A DNA stretch of 64,000 nt from Zea mays (GCF_902167145.1 NC_050099.1:63320942-63384941); one strand, 5' to 3'; counted from the first letter of the stretch, positions 33,248 to 45,341 are shown. Numbers and translations: made by a program. Notes: generated by a model from the letters alone, not told the origin.

Positions 33248-34585
33248 TTGGCAAATTTTCACTCCCACCCCTGCATTTTTCCTAGCCGCCACTTCCTTCT
33301 TCCTTGTCTCTTCTTCCCCCCGGCAGCTCCACGCTCCCTGCCCATGGCGTCTTCCTCTCCTCTCCCACGGCTGCAGCTGGGAGCTCGGCTCCTCCCCTTC
33401 TTCTTCCTCAAGCAGCAGGCGCCTCTCCCCTTCAGGCATGGTGGTAGCTCCTCCTCTCTCTGGTTTTTACCGCACGAGCAGGAGCTCCCTGGGAGCACGC
33501 CGACGCCCCTGATCCCCCATTGGCCACGACCTTCTCTGCTCTTCTCCATGGCCGGCGAGCAGCCCAGCAGCGAGCTCCTCCCCCTTTGCTGTCTTCTCCA
33601 GCGCGCAGAAACTTCAGGGTCGCCCAGCTCTCCCACTCCATGGGCGCGAGCTCCTCCTTCTTCCCATGGATGGCGCCCTAATTTCTCCAGCAGCCCAATG
33701 GCGTCCCTGTCCATGGCGCCCCTGCAATCTCCCTTTCCTCCCCGCGGCCAGCAATGCTGCGGTGCCCCTTGCTTCTTCCTCTCGCAGCAAGGCAGCAAGC
33801 AGCCATTCCCATGGCCGAGCTCACCTCCCTGCCGCGAGCTCGCCAACAATCTCCCCCACTCAGACCTCCATTCCCCTTGCTGCTGCTCGTCGCGAGCTCT
33901 CTCTGGCTCCTTCCCCAAGTCCGGCTGGAGCTTGCCTCCTCCATGGCCGGCGCCCAGCCGCAACTCCAAGCTCCCTGCACCCTCCTCCTCCAACGCCGGC
34001 CACCAATTCACCATCTCCAGCCGCGCGTCTTGCTCCTCCCTGCTCCCAGCCAGGGCGCCCAGAAAATCCCCCAGCCGAGCCCCCTCCTCGCTGTCCTCCG
34101 TGGTGCCCGCCGGTTGTTCGACAAAATGCGCAGCAAGCTCCGTCGTCGATCTGCGCAGCCCCTATTTGGTTGTCGTTCTGCCTCCGTCAACCTCCTCCGT
34201 GCACGTGCAACAGCAGCCGCTGCCCCTTCGCGTCGAGTGTGCCAACACGGATCTACGCAGTCCCGACGCGATGTTGTCAAACTCCGGTAAAACCCCATCG
34301 TCCTCGCTGCAACTTGTGTTTTTTTTAGCGCTCCATGAAATGACCAAAACCATACACTGTCATATTCTTGCAGCCCCTTGCCGTCGTCATGCCTCACGCA
34401 TCGCTCGTCGGCAAAGAGCCCAAACTAATGGCATGCCCGCGCGACATGAGTCGGCCAGGTTGTTCGCCTTGAATGATTGCGATTTGTTTTATTTACGTAT
34501 TCGGTCGATGATGTGCCTGCGTGTTTATATGTGTGTGAAAATATGTTTGTATCAATGGAAGCGCGTAGAGAAGAAAATGAAGTAG
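33248..34585 (+). other. Long open frame in 3' LTR of K (445 codons)
   Basis: Same frame as 25345-26436 but extended by about 80 codons, because GAA replaces the TAA stop. The extension covers the stretch with the possible intron (donor CCG/GTAAAA, acceptor TTGCAG/CCCC). Low-complexity, no domain recognised; probably not a gene. Confidence 0.35.
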
Positions 34586-35832
34586 AAAAGAACTCGGATG
34601 TTTTTACGTTTCGATAGGAAGATGTGCGATGTGTTGTTTGATGCGAAGGATAGGTTTTACTAGTTTAAACGGTTAGTCGGCAGACTCGATCAGTAAAGCT
34701 AAAAATTTATTTTTGCGATTAAGATGAGGTGACGACATGCCGTAGTAGTCGTCGCCTTCTCTATATTTTCGAGTTGGATAAATACCATAGGCAAATAATT
34801 GTTGATACCCAAAGAGTGTTAGAAACAAGTAGTCGTGCTCTACCTATTGCGTCAAAGGAAATATGGTATGTTGATTAATTGGGAGTTAAGTGACCTTATA
34901 TAGAAAAGTAGTTAAGAAAACTAATCGAATTACTTTTAGCTATATTTTAAGTTAAGATGTCTAAAATGGTGAAACTAGTTTTGTTGGTCTCATGGTGTTA
35001 TGATTGAGAAAAATATGAACTTGTGTATGAATTCCTATGTTTTTCATGCTGTGTTAGCCAACTCTTGTTAAATAGAGGAATTCAATTGCGTTAAGTAATT
35101 GTTATATGTAGGTGTTTTCAGTACTTCAAGTGGTTGCAAGTTAATTAGTAGACTCTCTATGTGACGCTAGGTGTCTATGTAGAATTCTGAAAATTATGGT
35201 GCCCCAAATTGTCGAGTTAGAGGTTTAATTCGATCAATGCCGATTAAGTGGTTGAAAATAACTAGTAAAGAAGTTGTAGATGTAAAACTGGAAACTAGTA
35301 TGCATATGTCCCCGTATGATGTTGTGGTACCTTGATGACATTAAAATGATCATGTGTTGCGAGAGGTAAAGAGTTTAGAATTAACTTATCGTCACATGCT
35401 AATTTACATTATTAAAGTGTCTCTTTCATGGTAACCAACTTGCATAACATAAGCACGTGATAGTTGTGTTCGATAACCAAATCATTGCAAATTGGAAATG
35501 AGAATTTGTAGTAACTGTCCCTGATTGTGCTTGATGATTGAGTTAAGTGTTCTTGTGCTTGCAAGCTGAAAAAATTCCTGCATGTATCGTTTTGGTTGTG
35601 CAATTAAGCTAGTAATACTAAATGACACGGATAAAAATTAGTAAGTCTACTTATTAGTTCCCACTTGGTTATTTTAACTCTAACAATTGTCAAAGTGCTA
35701 GAATAATTCAAGTATCTAGAACGCGACAACTCTTGAATTGTATAGAAGCTGAAATGTATTGGTTGCTGTTTTGGGCTGCACGTACTGTTTTCGGTGTGCT
35801 GTATGTTTGATGAACTAAATTGTGTTTTCTGT

Positions 35833-36683
35833 AGATATGTGCTATAGAAAAATGGTAGATAACTTTATTATCTTGCTGGTGTTAATATTTGACAGCCATA
35901 GGTCTGACCGTTTAGGAGTTGTGCTTTTTACAAATTCAGTAACTGAATCTGTCCAAATTCTGTACAGATTTCAGAAACTGCATTGTTTGCTTAAGTTAAT
36001 GTTAGAATCAGTCCTTGTCAATTATAAGAAAGTTGTAGAGGCTTTTCTTATCTTGCTTGTGTTAAAATTTCATAACTATAGGCCTGACTGTTTAAGAGTT
36101 ATGAATTTTGCAACTTGGTTGCTGTGTTCTGTCCACCGTCAGAACAGATTTTGAAAACTGCGTTGTTTGATTCAGTTGAACACAGAATCACTTCTGGGTG
36201 ATTATAAAAGTTATGTAGTGCAATTGCCAAGCTTTCCAAAAAGTCTTGGATCACTATTTTTGGTGGTCTGAAGTTTAAGTTATGGATGTTTAAAGTCTGA
36301 AAACTGAATCTGTCCAGTTTTGGACAGCACAACCTTCATAGTATATTTTACCCTTGATACATGCTAAACCAGCCAGGGATATTTATAAATAATTTGTAGA
36401 ACATTTAATTAGCTTTCCAGAAAGTCTAGGACCACTTTGTTTGGATGTCTGAATCTTTTGTTGTGAATTTTTGAAGCTGCAAGTCTGAATCTGTCCAAAT
36501 CTGGACAGAGCTGCTGTGTTTGCACAATTCGACCTTGCTAAGTGTTTAATCAGGTTGTGATGACAATACCAAAGTTGTAGAGCACTTGTTAAGCTTTCCA
36601 GGAAGTCCTAACTTGCTATTTTTGGATTAATCTTTGAAAAGTTATGATTAAAACAAGTGACTGCTGTATTGCTGTCCAAAAAT
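35833..36683 (+). repeat. Tandem array, period about 181 bp, in 3' LTR of K
   Basis: Copy of the array at 27930-28780, offset 7903 bp; CTGTCC at 35949 matches 28046. Confidence 0.88.
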
Positions 36684-38701
36684 CTGCAAGTGCCCCTTTT
36701 GATGATTGAGTTCACTCTTTTGGCTAAAAATGCTTAGTTAGCACTTAGCGGACATAGACTCCTAATGGCTAAACATAGGCTAACATGTGTTCCATGATTA
36801 AGGTGCTTGCTTAATGTAGTTGATTGTGATAGATGAGTCCATCGACTTTGATGCATCGGTCCTCTGTTAAACTTGTGTGTGATGCTTTTGTGTGATCAAT
36901 AGAGCTAATGCAAAGTCGTAGCAATTAAATAAATGCGTGTACCTGTGATATCGTATTTGTGTTGCGTAAATAAATAAAATATGGTCGTCTTGTTAATGGT
37001 GTTAATGATGAACGCCGATAACGTGCGAATAGCTAGCGCTTGTGTATAGTCGTTGCGGTGTCTTCTCATTTAATGGTTAGTTCGCCGCTGTGTCTTTGTA
37101 TATCTTGTGTTACTTTCAGTATATTCATACATATGCATCTTGCATCTCATATAGGACCGAGAGATGATGATCGAGCCAGTGATGTGGTGCCAACCACAAG
37201 ATGCAGTTGGTGGACGACCTGAAGAATGGTGGACTTATCCAGTGGATGCTCGCCAAGCGAGTACCTCCCCAGCAAACACTCTCTAAGTGTTAAATTAAAG
37301 GCAAGCCCCGGTTTTATGCATAACCGTTATATATGCTATTTTACTGCACTTAATGTTTGTAGGCTTGTACCGTGCACTTAAGTGTAGGAGTTGAATGAAA
37401 CCCTAGTTGCATGAACTCAGGATTCCCTTTGAGATGGATACTAGTATGCTAGGTCGAGTAGCTGCTTTGCTAATTAGGAATCTCGGTAGAAGTCGAGTGA
37501 TTTTTCTAGCACTCGCGCGAGGTCAGGAATTGGTTGTATCCACTTTGATAACAGAATGGTGATGGTCTGTGGACACGGGTCCATGGGGACGCGTGGTCTA
37601 CGAGATGAAAATTGGAATAAGGATTAACGTGCGGATACCTGTGTCAAGCGTTTGAACGTACTAAACACATACCGAGAAATATGGTAAATCGGTAAGCCTA
37701 GTACCTGAGTGAACCTGCCCGCAGACTTTACCCCTCACGCGACCTGAGACGAGGTCTCCCATTCCGGTTATGGTGGGTACAAGTGCGGTCACTGCACGAC
37801 GGCCAGTCGGGGTCAGTGGGGCATTGTACGCCAAGGCGGTGAGCCCTGATCTGTTGCCAGGGAATCGATGGGGACGGTTGATGTGTGTGGGGACGGAGTG
37901 CCCCTACATATCGTGTGTTTAGGTTTACCTTGCAAGGATAAAAACTCGATTCGAATCGTCTGCTTCTCGCAGCTAATGAGACTGCTTGATCCATTGTACT
38001 GCATTGAGTAATAAGTGGAAATGAGGTGACTGGCAAAAGATGTTGAGTTGTAAAAATGTTTGATACCATGTATGACTAGTTTGGTACACATCTAGTAAAA
38101 AGGAGCATACTAAAACTTGAAAAAGCTAAAACATGATTTTAGACTCAGCTAGTGCTTTTGGCAAACCAAACCCCTCAGCCAAACAGCTGCATGTCTAGAG
38201 GTAGAGGAGTAGACTCCTCACACCGGGTAAGTCTAGCTGAGTATTAGTATACTCAGCCTTGCTTGTGGCACAATTTTTGCAGGTACCTCCTTGCTTTGGT
38301 TGTTGGTGTGACTTGGCCTTCATCCCTGCCACCGGGATAGATGGTCAAGAGGGTTACTGCTTCCGCAGGAGAGGACCAGGAGGAGTAGCGTGGCCAGGCT
38401 TCGCCATGTTGCTCGGTTCTTCTCCGTTAGTTATTTCCGCTGCATTAAAAATTTATGGTTATTATTTCTGAAACTCCGATAATGTAATCACTAATGATAC
38501 TTATTAAATTTGTGGTATTATGTTTTATTGTATTTCTCGGTGCCTCACCATCGTGTGAGCTGGTGGTATTCGATCCTGGATAAGTGGCTTTATCGGACTA
38601 GATCCGAGGGACTGACGGGTTATTCCTGTTTAAGTGTATTGCTGCCCTTAAGGGTGCGACTTGGGCACTTAAGCTGGAATAATTCGGGCGGTTCCGCCAC
38701 A

Positions 38702-40055
38702 GGTGACGCCTAAGAGGGGGGTGAATTAGGACTTCTAAAACTTTTACTAAGCTAGGCCACAATTAAATCCCAAGAGCAAAACCTATGCAAATAATCAAAC
38801 TAGAATGTGTAAACTAGGTTTTGTCTAAGTGTTGCTATCTCTACCGTAAAGCCTAAGTTCCAATCTACACAATATAAGTATGAATACAAGATTGAAACTT
38901 AAATGCTTAACATAAATGCGGAAAGTAAAGAGCAAGATAGAGATGCAAACTCTTGTGGATGACGCTGGTATTTTTACCGAGGTATCTGGAACCACGCACG
39001 GTCCCGACTAATCCTCGTTGGTGCCCCTACGCAAAGGGAAGCCCACGCGAGGGCCAAGCACCTCGGTCGAGTAACTCCGTATAGAGCCGCGGGCCTTCTC
39101 CACGTGCAAGTGGTGCTCCGCTTCTGGCTCCTCTCGGACGCTCCCCGCCGTCTCCACTATCGAGCTTCCGGCCAAAACGCCGCGGGCCTCGTTCCCTCCG
39201 GTACACGGTGGCGGCCATGACACAAACGCGGTTGTCACGGTCTTGCAAGACTCTCGCCCCACTCGGTACAATTACAACGGCCCGCGCAAGAGCCGAGGGG
39301 TTGTGTGGTTTGTCTAAACTCACTCAACTAACTAGGATTCACCTAGAGCAAGCGCTAATGCGGTCTAACTAACCTAAGCACTTCGCAAAGCACCTACGCT
39401 AATCACCGAGTGATTCTATTAAGCACTTGGGTGTTTGAGCACTTGGAAATGTCTACAATATGCCTTGGTATGTTGCTTGGGCTCCCACACCTTCAAATGG
39501 CCGGTTGAGTGAGGTATATATAGGCCCCAACTTCAAAGTAGCCGTTGGAGAAAAGCTGTTGCTTCTCTGCTGCACACCGGACAGTCCGGTGGTGCACCGG
39601 ACAGCGCACTTTAGCCTATCCGGTGCGCCTAGTCGTTGCCCTGTCAGAGCAGGTGACCGTTGGCGCCGCAGGCTTTTCACACCGGACAATCCGGTCTCCA
39701 CACCGGACAGTCCGGTGGTCTTCTCTCCGGGTGCCACCTGGAACTAGCCGTTGGGCTGTTGTTCCCTGGTGCACCGGACAGTCCGTCGTGTGGGCACCAG
39801 ACAGTCCGGTGTGCCACCGGATAGTTCGATGCTCCACGCATAGATAGTCCAAAGGCAGCACACTTGGACTTTTCTTGGATCTTTTCAATGTCTTCTTTTG
39901 AGGTGTTGCTTTTCCCAATTCCTTAGTCCAAGTAAATCTTGCATCCTGTGAACTACAAACATAAACACTAGAAAACTTATTAGTTCACGGATTGTGTTGA
40001 TCATCAAACACCAAAACTCAATTAGCCAAATGGCCCGGGGTCCATTTTCCTTACA
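38702..40055 (-). repeat. 5' LTR of element J, main piece right of K
   Basis: Begins with the K target copy GGTGACGCCTAAGAGG and ends CATTTTCCTTACA, then TSD GAGCG (40056-40060). Palindrome CACCGGACAGTCCGGTG lies at 39575-39591, exactly where the left LTR holds the MITE. Inverted TATA is at 39515-39522. It has about 45 bp more than the left LTR near 39785-39835 (an extra GGACAGTCC repeat unit). Confidence 0.9.
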
Positions 40056-40060
40056 GAGCG

Positions 40061-40400
40061 TGAGGACATCACTCTGCATTCAACTCTGATCCAGGATTTA
40101 TTTGGATTCCCTAAGTCGACGACGAGGCTTCACATCTTGTGCTATGGTACCTCAGACCCTCCTCGTCGTCCAAACGGTGGAGTAGCTACCAGCACCACTC
40201 ACGTCGTTGCTCTTTTCCGACCTCCGTTCACAGACGAATCTCAATGTTCTCCTGCTCACTTCACCCAGCGGCAAAGTTCCTCTATGAGTTGATGAGACAC
40301 ACCCTGCTACCGAGGATGGGATACAGAGAGGCCACCACTCATATTCAGTTATGGCTCCTCAGTGCACGGGTTCCCACTATGAGTTTGTTGTTGTCGACTT
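40061..40400 (+). pseudogene. Gag-like protein of element H, second part
   Basis: Continues the H reading directly after the TSD of J. It begins with an EDITLHSTLIQDLFGFP block, then LCYGTSDPPRRPNGG and LFRPPFTDE. After a frameshift near 40275 come KFLYELMRHTLLPRMGYREA and HIQLWLLS. It is cut at 40400 by element L; GACTT (40396-40400) is L's left TSD. Open frames alone would be read as two short unrelated ORFs. No later part of H is inside the window. Confidence 0.65.
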
Positions 40401-41735
40401 TGAAAGTTGCCTAGAGGGGGTGAATAGGCAAAACTTGTAAATTATAAACTTTGAACACGAACTTCACCCGGGGTTTGGATTAGAAACAAGTAATAATGAA
40501 TTCGAAGTGCAGAAGAGGGTTCTTCTTACTATGAGTTGCTCAATCGATGTGTATGACTTTGGGAGCTAACTCAAAAGATTGTGAGCAAGAGAACTTAGAG
40601 AGTGGAGAGAGGAAGAATCAAATAGTAGGATAATGATCAACACAAATAAACACAATGATTTGTTTCTCGAGGTTTGGTTTCGAAAAACTTACTCCCCGTT
40701 GAAGAGGCCACGAATGTCGGGTCTTTTTTAACTCTTTCCCTCTCTCAATCGATCACTTAGACCGGTTGAGTGCTTCTTCTTAATCTCAAGGATCACTAAG
40801 ACCCTGCAAGGACCACCACACACCTAGGTGTCTCTTGCTAGCTTTACAAGTCACTAGAGAGTTTAGAAGGAGATGAAGAAAGCACGATTAAAAGCCAAGC
40901 AACAAGAGCAACAAATGAAACACGAATCACACTCTCTCAAATCACCAATCACTAATGAACACTTGTCCCAATTGTGGCACTTGGAGAGGTTTGGAAGCTT
41001 TGAATGTGTCTTGGAATGGATTCTTTGCTCTTGTAATGAATGTGTGTGAGTAGAATGCTTGAATGTGTTGAATGGAGGTGGTTGGGTTGTATTATAGCCA
41101 CCAACCACTTCCTAGTCATTGCCCTTGTTCTGCCAACCGCGGACGGTCCGTGCCCCTAGTCCGGATGGTTTGTCCCTGCACATCAACGGTTGAAAGTGCA
41201 ACGGCCAACAGTAACGGCTATATCAACGGTTATAGGTGCATTTAATGCGTTGTCAGATGTCAGATAAAGCAGACGCAGATGGTCCGGTCGTGCACCCCGG
41301 ACGGTCCACGAAGACGCTAAAATTGCATTTTACTGAACCTGTCACCTTCAAGGTTTTCTCGTTTTTCAATGAACGGACGGTCTGCGCCTGAGGCCGGACG
41401 GTCCGAGCTTGGTCCCGGATGGTGCTCTCTTCTCCTTCGGACAGTCCGCAATGTAGATGTGTATTTTGCATAGTTTCTATCTGAGGCTCACCTTGGTGTC
41501 GCAGACTGACCGCTAGAAGGGCCCAGACGGTCCGTGCACAGGTGAATTTTCGAAAAAGCTTCTCCTATCCGGAATAATCTATGGTATTCTAGACAGTCGA
41601 GTTAGAATTGATATAGATGAACTTTATACACTAGAGAAATGATGAACTAGGCAAACTAGTTAGTCCATAAGATTTGTGATGGGCGTCAAGCACCAATATC
41701 GATTATAGAAAATGGTTAAGGCCAATTCCCTTTCA
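40401..41735 (-). repeat. 3' LTR of element L (left copy)
   Basis: 1335 bp, TGAAAGTTGCCTAGAGG to CCAATTCCCTTTCA, then the inverted polypurine tract at 41736. GGACGGTCC-type motifs lie at 41130-41530. Confidence 0.92.
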
Positions 41736-42490
41736 ATCTCCCCCTTTTTGTTGATTGATGCCAACACAAACCAAAGCTAATATAAAGTATGGAAATGTAG
41801 CTAGTTTGCATTTTGTCAGATGTGCATAAGTTACTTTGAAATGAAACCAGTTCTAAGTATATATGAGTGTTTTGATATAGTTAAAATTTTGGACCACATT
41901 TGCACCACTTAGCTTGTTTTTGCAAATCTTTTTGTAGAAGTCTTTTCAACATATTTTGCAATTTGCCAACGGTACAAGAATATAATTTCCAAATGCATTT
42001 TTAAGTTTTGAAATATTCTCCCCCCATTTTCAAATGCTTTTCCTTTGACTAAATAAAAGTCCCCCTAAAAAAGTTCACCCCTTAGCTGTCAAGAGGGTTT
42101 TTGCAAACGCAATAGTACCAATTTGGATGAAAACGTTTTTACAAAAACAGGGTGGTGGTGCGGTCCTTTTGATTTGGTCTATTAATTTCTCCCATTATGG
42201 CATTAAGCATCAAAAACGAAGAATTCTAGGGGGCTTTAACAAGAAAGATATGAATGTAAATACATCAGTAGGGCAAAGGGTATACGATACTGACGAAGAT
42301 GTAGTGGAAGCCTTGTCTTTGCCTACAACACCATTTCCCTTTCAATCTAAGACTAAGTATAGAAATAAACTTGAAAGCACATTAGTCTTAGCTTTAGCAC
42401 AAGAAGAATAAAAAATATGCATTTGTACCAAATGAAAGAGACATGCCATGATCAAAGGTATAAAACTGAGCAATGTGTGCAAGATTTCAA
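41736..42490 (-). other. Non-coding tail of element L with polypurine tracts
   Basis: Inverted tracts are at 41736-41749 (next to the LTR), 42015-42030, 42060-42070 and a decayed one at 42184-42205 that matches the AAAGGGGGAG tract of element A. The open frame at 42127-42411 has no homology I recognise and is probably chance. Confidence 0.82.
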
Positions 42491-43206
42491 TCAAAGTTCC
42501 GAGAATCTAAGTTATTTAGTTCATTCCTTAGCTTGCTAAAAGTCTTTTCATCTAAAGGCTTGGTGAAGATATTGGCTAACTAGTTGTGGGTGCTAACATA
42601 AGCAATTGTGATATCTCCCCGTTGTTGGTTATCTCTCAGGAAGTGATACCGGACATCAATGTGCTTTGTGTGACTGTGTTCAATAGGATTGTCTGCCATG
42701 CGGATTGCACTCTCATTATAGGAGAGGGACTTCGCTCAATTTGTAGCCATAGTCCCTAAGAGTTTGCCTCATCCAGAGTAATTGTGCACAATAGTGCCCT
42801 GCAACGATATACTCGGCTTCGACGGTGGATAGAGCTACTGAATTTTATTTCTTTGAAGCCTAAGACACTAGGGATCTTCCCAGAAACTGACGAGTCCCTG
42901 ATGTACTCTTTCTATCAATCTTACATCCAGCATAATCAGCATCAGAATACCCGATTAGATCAAAGGTAGATCCCTTGGGGTACCATAGCCCAAACTTAGG
43001 AGTGTAAACTAAATATCTCATGATTCTTTTCATGGCCCTTAGGTGGATTTCCTTAGGTTCGGCTTGGAATCAAGCACACATGCATACTGTAAGCATAATA
43101 TCCAGTCGTGAAGCACATAAATAGAGTAAAGATCATATCATCGACCGGTACACCTTTTGATCTACATGTTTACCTCCTGTGTCGACGTCGAGATGCCCAT
43201 TTGTTC
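42491..43206 (-). pseudogene. Copia RNase H remnant (element L)
   Basis: On the minus strand, pieces matching the RNase H of element A are readable in several frames: the EHNRTKHIDI-like block near 42655-42690, the D-N-E-S-A-I block near 42695-42725, the STVEAEY-like block near 42805-42830 and the GCKIDRKS block near 42905-42930. No frame stays open beyond about 60 codons. Non-functional. Confidence 0.7.
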
Positions 43207-43728
43207 CTATAGCTTGATGGGCTTGGCATTCTTCATTCCAAACTTCTTGAGAATGTCTTGAGTGTACTTTGTTTGGATGATGAAGAAGCCTTCTTGGAGT
43301 TTCTTGATTTGGAATCCAAGGAAATACTTCAACTCCCCCATCATGGACATCTCAAATTTTTGTATCATAATTCTACTAAACTCTTTACAAGATGACTTGT
43401 TAGTAGACCCAAAAATAATATCATCAACATAAATTTGGCATTTAAACAAGTCTTTGTCAATTGTTTTAGTGAAGAGAGTAGGGTCAGCTTTTCCGACTTT
43501 AAAACCATTAGTAATAAGAAAGCCTCTTAGGCATTCATACCATGCTCTTAGGGCATGTTTGATCCCATAAAGCGCCTTTGAGAGCTTATAGACATGTGAA
43601 TTTGTTGAGTTCCTCTTGCATTGCCACTACCTAGTCTGGATCTCTAAGTGCATCCTCTATCATGTATGGCTCAATAGAAGACATAAAAGAGTAATGTTCA
43701 CAAAAATGAGCAACTCGAGAGCGAGTGG
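43207..43728 (-). pseudogene. Copia reverse transcriptase with internal deletion (element L)
   Basis: The open piece 43449-43207 holds the catalytic YVDD (43420-43431), then GSTN and MSMMGELKYFLGFQIK. Upstream, the LSKALYGI.HA.RAWYECL block (43500-43600) is joined directly to a LNKF block near 43610. Compared with element A, about 300 bp encoding the first half of RT (the RNKARLVAKGY region) are missing. The RT therefore lacks its fingers region in addition to frameshifts. Confidence 0.8.
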
Positions 43729-44477
43729 TTACCCCTTTTGAATGTCACCATGTATGGAGTTGACAGGGTGATCTAGTTGAATTGCTTGGTGGACTCTTGG
43801 GTGAGGTGGTCTTTGATCTTGAATCTCTTGTTCATCCTCATTTTCTTGATCAACTTCATCTCCCCCTTGATCGATGCCTTCTTCTTGAGGTGGCTCATTG
43901 TCTTGAACTTGATCTTCTTCTTCTTGAGCTAGTTTCTCATCTTGAGTTGGTGGAGATGCTTGTATGGAATATGATAATTGATCTTGTGCTTGAGAAGGCT
44001 CTTCAGGTTCTTGTGGACACACATCTCTAATGGACATGTTTCTTAGCGCGATGCATGGAGCCTCTTCATCATCTAACTCATCAAGATCAACTTGCTCTAC
44101 TTGAGGGCCATTAGTCTCATCAAACACAATTTCACAAGAAACTTCAACTAATCCAGTGGACTTCTTGAAGACTCTATATGCCCTTGTGTTTGATTCATAA
44201 CCAAGTAAAAAATCTTCTACTGCTTTAGGAGCAAATTTTGAATTTCTACCTCATTTAATAAGAATAAAGCACTTGCTCCCAAAAACTCTAAAATCACAAA
44301 CATTAGGATTTTTACCGGTGAGGAGTTCATATGATGTCTTCTTGAGGATTCGGTGAAGGTAGAGCCGATTGATGGACTAGCAAGTGGTGTTAATCGCCTC
44401 CACCCAAAACCGATCTGATGTCTTGTATTCTTCAAGCATGGCCCTAGCCATATCCATAAGAGTTCTATTCTTTCTCT
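43729..44477 (-). pseudogene. Acidic linker and integrase C-terminus (element L)
   Basis: 132-codon open piece 44127-43729 starting FDETNGP and very rich in Glu, Asp and Gln, the known hypervariable spacer between copia integrase and RT. The preceding frame 44435-44217 holds the distorted LLTGKNPNV..FGSKCF-type region. Frame breaks separate all pieces. Confidence 0.75.
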
Positions 44478-45341
44478 CTACACACTGTTTTGTTGAGGTG
44501 TGTAGGGAGAAGAGAACTCATGCTTGATGCCCTCCTCCTCAAGAAATCCTTCAATTTGAGAGTTCTTGAACTTTGTTCTATTGTCACTTCTAATTTTTTT
44601 TATTCTCAATCCGAACTCATTTTGAGACCGTCTCAAGAATTTCTTTAAGGTCTCTTGGGTTAGTGATTTTTCCTGTAAAAAGAACACCCAAGTGAAGCGA
44701 GAATAATCATCCACAATTACAAGACAATACTTACTCCTGCCAAAGCTTATGTAAGCGATCGGGCCGAATAGGTCCATGTGGAGTAGCTAAAGTGGCCTTT
44801 CGGTCATCATGATGTTCTTGTGTGGATGTTGTACTCCAACCTGCTTCCTTGCTTGACATGCTCTACAAATCCTGTCTTTCTCAAAATGAACAATGGTTAG
44901 TCCTAAAATGTGTTCCCCCTTTATAAGCGTGTGAAGATTCTTCATCCCAACATGAACAAGTCGGTGATGCCAGAGCCAATCAATATTAGTCTTAGCAATT
45001 AGGCAAGTGTCTAGTTCAACATTATTATCAGTGAAATCAACTAAATATATCTGACCATCTAACACTCCCTTAAAAGCTAGTGAATCATCACTTCTTCTAA
45101 AGACGGTAACATCAACATCAGTAAATAAACATTTGTATCCCATTTTGCATAATTGAGATACATAGATCAAGTTGTAACCTAGAGATTCTACAAAAAATAC
45201 ATTAGAAATGGAATGGTCAGGTGATATAGCAATTTTACCCAATCCTTTGACCAAACCTTGATTCTCATCCCCGAATGTGATTGCTCTTTGGGGATCATCA
45301 TTTTTCTCATATGAGAAGAACATTCTTTTATCCCCTGTCAT
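44478..45341 (-). pseudogene. Copia protease end, GAG-pre-integrase and integrase core (element L)
   Basis: 45341-44787 is open for 184 codons: protease C-terminus, FGDENQGLVKGLGK, SISNVFFVESLGYNLI.VSQLC and the zinc-binding LWHHRLVHVGMKNLHTL with CRACQARKQ. 44777-44478 is open for 99 codons and holds the core: DLFGP, VDDYSRFTW (first Asp), IRSDNRTKF (second Asp, Arg in place of Gly after it) and SPYTPQQNSV, where the frame stops before the usual catalytic Glu block. The protease Asp-Ser-Gly lies just upstream of 45341 and is broken. Confidence 0.85.

Larger units (their letters stand above)
24584..38701 (+). mobile_element. Element K: 14.1-kb LARD-like gypsy (Tekay-type) element with 6.2-kb LTRs
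   Basis: Two direct LTRs (24584-30797 and 32477-38701) flank a 1679-bp internal region with a primer-binding site at its start and a polypurine tract at its end. LTR ends are TGTGACACCCC and GGTTCCGCCACA. The TSD is GGTGC against GGTGA. The internal region has no recognisable gag or pol. The LTRs differ by one 10-bp and one 1-bp indel plus about 20 substitutions by eye, so the insertion is recent. The end of the internal region (TCGGGACGAGATTC..TTTTAAGGGGGG) is the layout seen in N3 and in Tekay/Del elements, which points to a Tekay-lineage helper. Confidence 0.93.
32477..38701 (+). repeat. 3' LTR of element K (6225 bp)
   Basis: Near-identical direct copy of 24584-30797 with the same parts: TATA at 33229-33236, CT-rich open frame at 33248-34585, 180-bp array at about 35833-36683 and end GGTTCCGCCACA. 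The 11-bp length difference comes from the 10-bp and 1-bp indels. Substitutions are mostly transitions. Followed by GGTGA (38702-38706), the right TSD. Confidence 0.93.
19118..40055 (-). mobile_element. Element J: gag-only non-autonomous Sirevirus, carrying K and a MITE
   Basis: Minus-strand element with TSD GAGCG at 19113-19117 and 40056-40060. The left (3') LTR is 19118-21049; the internal region is 21050-24567; the right (5') LTR begins at 24568, is split by element K after 16 bp and ends at 40055. The internal region holds only a gag frame and a non-coding tail with polypurine tracts; protease, integrase, RT and RNase H are absent. Once K (14.1 kb) and the MITE (602 bp) are removed the element is about 6.2 kb. 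The two LTRs differ at about 6 of the first 165 comparable positions by eye, so it is older than K. Confidence 0.9.

Noticed and set aside
42127..42411. 94-codon plus-strand frame in the tail of L
   Set aside because: Overlaps decayed polypurine-tract region of a minus-strand Sirevirus; no recognisable motif.
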